From Nitrosopumilaceae archaeon (GTDB lineage: Archaea; Thermoproteota; Nitrososphaeria; Nitrososphaerales; Nitrosopumilaceae): DNA of 7,830 nt. The translations under genes and the position numbers were made by a program. Location of the stretch: the NCBI GenBank assembly GCA_013330055.1, contig DUJB01000004.1:35114-42943 (forward strand). Reading direction: 5' to 3'. Within the stretch, counting starts at the first letter, position 1; each line of letters starts with the position of its first letter. Below, one piece after another: positions 4,663 through 7,830 of the stretch. The notes under the pieces are model-generated. The model was not told the DNA's origin, did not search any database, and saw nothing but the letters and a program-made list of their open reading frames with translations.

Positions 4663-7524
4663 TTGCAATCCAAGTTTTATGCGCTGACTTTAGCATTTTT
4701 GCTACTTTTTAGTGCTTTACCCAATGTAATGGCCCAGGAAATTGATCGTGATAAGGATGGGATTTCTGATGATGTTGATGATTGTCCAGTTTTACCAGAA
4801 GACTATGAAGGAATAATGGATGAAGATGGATGTCCAGATCTATACTTATCTACATTGGATACCGATTGGGATGGCGTTTCAGACCTGTATGATTCATGTC
4901 CAGATGCAAAGGAGACAAATAACAAATTTGAGGACGAGGACGGGTGTCCAGATGTCTCACCTGCTGAAAAATCAAGAGGTATGCTAGATGCTGACGATGA
5001 TGGGATTTCTGATAGACGAGATAATTGTCCTAGTCAACCAGAAACCTATAACAAATTCTTAGATAGTGACGGATGCCCAGACAAGCTTGATTCTCAAATT
5101 GATACAGATAGAGACGGATTGAAGGATACAGTTGATAAATGTCCAACTTTTGGTGAGACATATAACAAATTCATAGATGAAGACGGATGTCCAGACCGAG
5201 TTGTGCCTACCTCAAAGGCCTCAATGTTGGTTGATACTGATGAGGACGGAGTTCCTGACTGGCAAGATAGGTGCAGAACAGATGCAGAAGTATTTAATCA
5301 ATTCAAGGACACTGATGGCTGTCCAGACGAATATGTTCCACCACGTCAATACGTTTCTGGAACTCCAGATGATGACAAGGATGGATATTTCAATGATGAA
5401 GATAAATGCCCTACTTCTCCTGAAACTTGGAACAAATACAAAGATAATGATGGATGCCCGGACATCTATCCTAAAGAAAGATTACTCAATGATGACACAT
5501 ATCATGTGGAAGAAGGAACAAAAGTAATTCTTACTGGAGAAGGAACTGATCCTAACCCTGAAGATGTTCTCTCTTTCTCCTGGGAACAAACTGAAGGAGA
5601 ATCCGTTGAGATATCCTCTTCAACTGCAATGAATCCATACTTTATTGCTCCTGATGTAGACAACGGTCAGACCAAGATTTTGGGATTTGAACTTGCAGTA
5701 GAAGATGGGCGTGGTGGTATGGATACAGACTCTGTCCGAATTACAGTAGAACCTGTTAACTCGTATCCCACAGCAGATGCAGGCGATGATCAAGATGTCG
5801 ATCCACTTTCTGACGTAATATTAACATGCTCTGGAACTGACCCTGATGGTGATAAATTATCATTTTTATGGAGACAAATCAACGGTGTCCCAGTGGTATT
5901 GTCTTCAAGTACTACTGCAACTCCTACCTTTACCGCTCCACCAAGAATTATCCAACAACCATTAACATTTGAATGTACAGTAACTGACGGATTTGGGGGT
6001 AAGGCATCAGATACCACTAGAGTTACGGTAGGTAAGACTGAAGTAAGTTTGCTAGACGCTGATGCTGGTCCAGACCAAACTGTTGATGAAAGTACTCCGG
6101 TTGACTTGGATGGAACTAAAAGTAGCGCACCAAACGGTGAGGAATTGACCTTTGCATGGACACAAACGTTTGGTGAACAAGTCCTATTAGAAGGCGATAA
6201 TACGGCTACTCCCTCATTTGTAGCACCAGATGTAACAAATGGTGAGACGAAGGTTTTGATGTTTAAACTTACAGTTTCAGCAGAAGGCTTGGGAAGTGCA
6301 ACTGATTTAGTTGCGATCAGAGTTGTAACAGGTAATAACCCGCCAACAGCTGATGCTGGTCCTGATCAAACCGTAAACAAACGTTCACTTGTTAAACTTG
6401 CAGGTTCTGGTGAAGATCCAGATGGAGATAAAGTACGATATACTTGGAAACAAACAGGTGGAGAACAAGTAAAACTATCTTCAACTATTATTCCGGCACC
6501 TACCTTTAGTGCACCAACAGTACCAAATGGTGGTTCAAAGAGTTTGGAATTTACATTAACAGTATCTGACAAGTATGGTGGCTCTGATTCTGATTCAGTT
6601 GAAATTACAGTGTCCCCTGTTAACAGTAATCCAAGTGCTAACGCAGGTTCTGATAAAATAGTCGATGAACAGACTGAAGTAGGACTAACCGGCTCTGGCA
6701 AGGATTCAAACAGGGATCCATTATCATTCAAATGGGGACAAACTGCAGGGGAGCCTGTAGAATTATCATCTGAAGAGGTAGCTAATCCATCATTTACTGC
6801 ACCAGTTGTAAAGAATGGTGAAACAAAAACACTGACGTTCAGACTCACAGTAGATGATGGACTTGGTGGTAAAGATACAGACTCTGTACTAGTAAGAGTT
6901 GTACCAATTAATGAAGCACCAACTGCAGACGCAGGTTCTGATAAATCAGTTTCAGAAAATACTTCTGCAAGACTACAAGGATCTGGGAATGATCCTGATG
7001 AAGACGTATTAACCTTCATGTGGTCACAAACTGAAGGACCAGCAGTCACATTATCATCGACATCAGACCAGTATCCTACATTTACTGCACCACAAGTTGT
7101 TGATGATGTCACCCTCACATTCCAGTTAATTGCAAATGATGGCATGATAGACAGTGAACCTGACACAGTAACTATTACTGTGAAGAACGTCAAACCAGCT
7201 GACTTGATAGCAGATGCAGGCAAGGACCAAGTAGTAGATGAAAATGTAACAGTTACATTACATGGAGTTGGCAATGATCCAAGCGGTACAGCAGTGACAT
7301 TATCATGGGCTCAAATTGAGGGAGAAACAGTCACATTGTCATCAAACAAAGTAGCAGCCCCGACATTTACTTCGCCTGAAGTTGCAAATGGTGAAACAAA
7401 GACTTTGGTCTTTGAACTCACAGTAACAGATGGATCAGGACGAGTAAAGACTGACACTGTCACAATTACAGTGGATCCAATCAATGCTGATCCAACAGCA
7501 AAGGCTGGCGTAAAGACTGGATAA
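4663..7524 (+). CDS. Large secreted protein: thrombospondin type 3-like calcium repeats plus PKD/REJ-type Ig-like modules
   Basis: From TTG 4663 the product is 953 residues; the open frame can begin at GTG 4642, adding seven. Residues 1-24 are a signal peptide (QSKFYALTLAFLLLFSALPNVMA, cut before QE). Residues 28-267 hold six thrombospondin type 3-like repeats, each with a Ca-binding D-x-D-x-D-G core and a Cys pair (D-x-CP ... DGCPD). Residues 278-941 hold seven tandem beta-sandwich modules of 95-97 residues resembling PKD/REJ (K319L-like) domains, most opening PTADAG-x-DQ-V and containing W-x-Q, SS-x-x-x-A-PTFTAP, NGETKTL-x-F-x-LTV and a D-x-V-x-(I/V)-x-V end. No enzyme motif is seen, so a cell-surface or extracellular role in adhesion or matrix is likely. 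The protein stops ten residues into an eighth module (PTAKAGVKTG), with no membrane helix or sorting signal. Six Cys pairs suggest disulfides. The fifth repeat reads CR instead of CP. Confidence 0.92.
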   Translation: MQSKFYALTLAFLLLFSALPNVMAQEIDRDKDGISDDVDDCPVLPEDYEGIMDEDGCPDLYLSTLDTDWDGVSDLYDSCPDAKETNNKFEDEDGCPDVSPAEKSRGMLDADDDGISDRRDNCPSQPETYNKFLDSDGCPDKLDSQIDTDRDGLKDTVDKCPTFGETYNKFIDEDGCPDRVVPTSKASMLVDTDEDGVPDWQDRCRTDAEVFNQFKDTDGCPDEYVPPRQYVSGTPDDDKDGYFNDEDKCPTSPETWNKYKDNDGCPDIYPKERLLNDDTYHVEEGTKVILTGEGTDPNPEDVLSFSWEQTEGESVEISSSTAMNPYFIAPDVDNGQTKILGFELAVEDGRGGMDTDSVRITVEPVNSYPTADAGDDQDVDPLSDVILTCSGTDPDGDKLSFLWRQINGVPVVLSSSTTATPTFTAPPRIIQQPLTFECTVTDGFGGKASDTTRVTVGKTEVSLLDADAGPDQTVDESTPVDLDGTKSSAPNGEELTFAWTQTFGEQVLLEGDNTATPSFVAPDVTNGETKVLMFKLTVSAEGLGSATDLVAIRVVTGNNPPTADAGPDQTVNKRSLVKLAGSGEDPDGDKVRYTWKQTGGEQVKLSSTIIPAPTFSAPTVPNGGSKSLEFTLTVSDKYGGSDSDSVEITVSPVNSNPSANAGSDKIVDEQTEVGLTGSGKDSNRDPLSFKWGQTAGEPVELSSEEVANPSFTAPVVKNGETKTLTFRLTVDDGLGGKDTDSVLVRVVPINEAPTADAGSDKSVSENTSARLQGSGNDPDEDVLTFMWSQTEGPAVTLSSTSDQYPTFTAPQVVDDVTLTFQLIANDGMIDSEPDTVTITVKNVKPADLIADAGKDQVVDENVTVTLHGVGNDPSGTAVTLSWAQIEGETVTLSSNKVAAPTFTSPEVANGETKTLVFELTVTDGSGRVKTDTVTITVDPINADPTAKAGVKTG
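4744..5463 (+). repeat. Six thrombospondin type 3-like coding repeats
   Basis: This section of the large protein gene encodes six degenerate copies of roughly 30 residues each plus variable linkers, recognisable by the recurring D-x-D-x-D-G core, N-K-F or similar, and a terminal GCPD. The copies are diverged at DNA level, so this is an old protein array rather than a recent tandem duplication. Confidence 0.85.
5494..7485 (+). repeat. Seven PKD/REJ-type coding modules
   Basis: The conserved Ala-Gly pair that opens modules 2 to 8 recurs every 95, 97, 96, 96, 95 and 96 residues (285-291 bases). Module 1 lacks this opening and begins at about 5494; the eighth opening is followed at once by the stop codon. 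Modules 3 to 7 resemble each other most (for example NGETK-x-L-x-F recurs in several), while module 2 carries its own cysteines (residues 389 and 438 from the TTG start). Confidence 0.85.
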
Positions 7525-7544
7525 ACAAATCCACATCTCTGAAT

Positions 7545-7571
7545 CTTTTTAAATTTTTAATTTTATCTTTG
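7545..7571 (+). terminator. T-rich region: likely termination of the repeat-protein gene
   Basis: Three T-runs in CTTTTTAAATTTTTAATTTTATCTTTG lie 20-45 bases after the stop codon, typical of archaeal T-tract termination. The same stretch also contains the TATA box of the next gene. Confidence 0.4.
7546..7554 (+). promoter_or_regulatory. TATA box of the small zinc-ribbon gene
   Basis: TTTTTAAAT is centred about 27 bases before the TTG at 7577, the spacing expected for a leaderless transcript. It is the main support for that unusual start codon. Confidence 0.5.
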
Positions 7572-7576
7572 TATCA

Positions 7577-7720
7577 TTGAAACAATTGACATGCACTTCA
7601 TGTAATTTACCAATGCAATATCAAGGGAGAAAAGATAACGCCTTTGTTTGGCAGTGTTTCAAATGTGGTGCAAAGTATTTTGATAATTCAAAAAATAATG
7701 GCTTGATTGATATCCAATAG
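7577..7720 (+). CDS. Small zinc-ribbon protein, unknown function
   Basis: A 47-residue ORF from TTG 7577 to TAG 7718-7720. It carries two Cys-x-x-Cys knuckles, TCTSC (residues 5-9) and QCFKCGAKYFD (20-30), spaced 11 residues apart as in one compact zinc ribbon; FVWQCFKCGAKY is typical of zinc-ribbon strands with aromatic residues around the second knuckle. The tail (NSKNNGLIDIQ) is polar. A later in-frame ATG (7613) would lose the first knuckle, so the TTG is preferred, and a TATA box at the right distance supports it. It probably binds nucleic acid or a protein partner, but nothing shows which. It lies between the large repeat protein and a tRNA gene. Confidence 0.65.
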   Translation: MKQLTCTSCNLPMQYQGRKDNAFVWQCFKCGAKYFDNSKNNGLIDIQ

Positions 7721-7727
7721 AATTACC

Positions 7728-7736
7728 CCTAAATAG
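7728..7736 (+). promoter_or_regulatory. TATA-like box of the tRNA-Val gene
   Basis: CCTAAATAG is centred about 25 bases upstream of the first tRNA base at 7757, consistent with an archaeal stable-RNA promoter. Confidence 0.45.
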
Positions 7737-7756
7737 TGCTAAGAGAAAACAAACTC

Positions 7757-7830
7757 GGATCGGTCGTCTAGCTGGTTAGGATGACGCACTCACACTGCGT
7801 AAGGAATAATCCCGCAAAGGTCGAGGGTTC
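7757..7830 (+). tRNA. tRNA-Val (anticodon CAC), intron-containing, cut by the window end
   Basis: The 5' acceptor strand is GGATCGG (7757-7763), then TC, D-arm GTCT/GGAT around loop AGCTGGTTA (7766-7782), G26, and anticodon stem ACGCA/TGCGT (7784-7788, 7796-7800) around loop CTCACAC with anticodon CAC at 7791-7793, which reads the valine codon GTG. The variable loop AGGTC and T-arm strand GAGGG-TTC follow, but 17 extra bases separate them from the anticodon stem; removing 7802-7818 gives a normal tRNA. The remaining T-arm and 3' acceptor strand lie beyond 7830, so the acceptor stem could not be checked by pairing. Confidence 0.85.
7802..7818 (+). other. Probable 17-base noncanonical tRNA intron
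   Basis: The insert lies just after the first variable-loop base. Exon TGCG (7796-7799) can pair with CGCA (7813-7816) at the intron's 3' side to form a 4-bp central helix. It is flanked by 3-base bulges TAA (7800-7802) and AAG (7817-7819), and the intron can form a small inner hairpin GGA-AUAA-UCC (7803-7812). That is the bulge-helix-bulge layout cut by the archaeal splicing endonuclease. The outer exon helix is weak, so the motif would be of the relaxed type. Exact ends are uncertain by a base or two. Confidence 0.65.

Noticed and set aside
4608..4686. Possible C/D box RNA (ATGATGA at 4608, CTGA near 4683)
   Set aside because: The boxes are too far apart for an archaeal C/D sRNA, internal D'/C' boxes are missing, and the second box lies inside the signal-peptide coding region.
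5177..5527. 116-codon plus-strand ORF inside the calcium-repeat section
   Set aside because: It is an out-of-frame shadow of the repeated D-x-D-x-D-G codons; the true frame carries a signal peptide and clear domains.
6366..7274. 302-codon minus-strand ORF opposite the repeat modules
   Set aside because: It lies wholly antisense to an obvious repeat-protein frame; its Ser/Val/Pro/Thr-rich composition is the complement of the conserved module codons. It has no motif or promoter.
4744..7485. Regular repeats considered as a CRISPR or satellite array
   Set aside because: The periodicity is at protein level in a continuous reading frame; the DNA copies are diverged and there are no identical repeats with unique spacers.

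Overview
The window looks archaeal, most likely from a Nitrososphaerota (Thaumarchaeota) genome of the Nitrosopumilus type. The reasons are: AT-rich DNA; a pyruvoyl-dependent arginine decarboxylase; nearly every gene having a TATA-like box about 25-29 bases before its start codon with no Shine-Dalgarno site (leaderless transcription); frequent GTG and TTG starts; and a tRNA with an apparent short intron outside the anticodon loop. The taxonomic call is inference from these traits, since no marker gene such as rRNA is present.

Layout, left to right. Bases 1-100 hold no gene. 101-556 (+) encodes a peroxiredoxin of the BCP/AhpC-TSA type with an altered active-site motif. 608-1159 (+) is the arginine decarboxylase (agmatine production for polyamines and possibly tRNA modification). 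It ends tail to tail, sharing 3 bases, with 1156-2313 (-), an unrecognised secreted protein with a C-terminal membrane anchor. Just upstream on the same strand is a 51-residue Cys/His-rich small protein (2346-2501), which standard length cut-offs would miss. 2502-2655 has no gene but contains a perfect 13-bp hairpin with a T-tail, preceded by a small palindrome and a TATA-like element: a possible small RNA or terminator. 2656-4425 (-) is an M3-family oligoendopeptidase F. A short possible ORF (4497-4637, +) sits in the divergent gap. 4663-7524 (+) is a large secreted protein with six thrombospondin-type-3-like calcium-binding repeats followed by seven Ig-like PKD/REJ-type modules. 7577-7720 (+) is a 47-residue zinc-ribbon protein with a TTG start. 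The window ends inside a tRNA-Val(CAC) gene (7757 onward) that appears to carry a 17-base intron at the start of the variable loop.

The genes do not form one obvious pathway. They are mostly single transcription units with their own promoters: housekeeping metabolism (peroxide defence, arginine decarboxylation, peptide turnover), two envelope or secreted proteins, and two or three tiny proteins, two of them likely metal-binding. No CRISPR array, insertion sequence, phage gene or defence system is visible. The items most worth a second look are the hairpin locus, the tRNA intron, the under-annotated small metal-binding proteins, the altered peroxiredoxin motif and the abrupt C-terminal end of the repeat protein.
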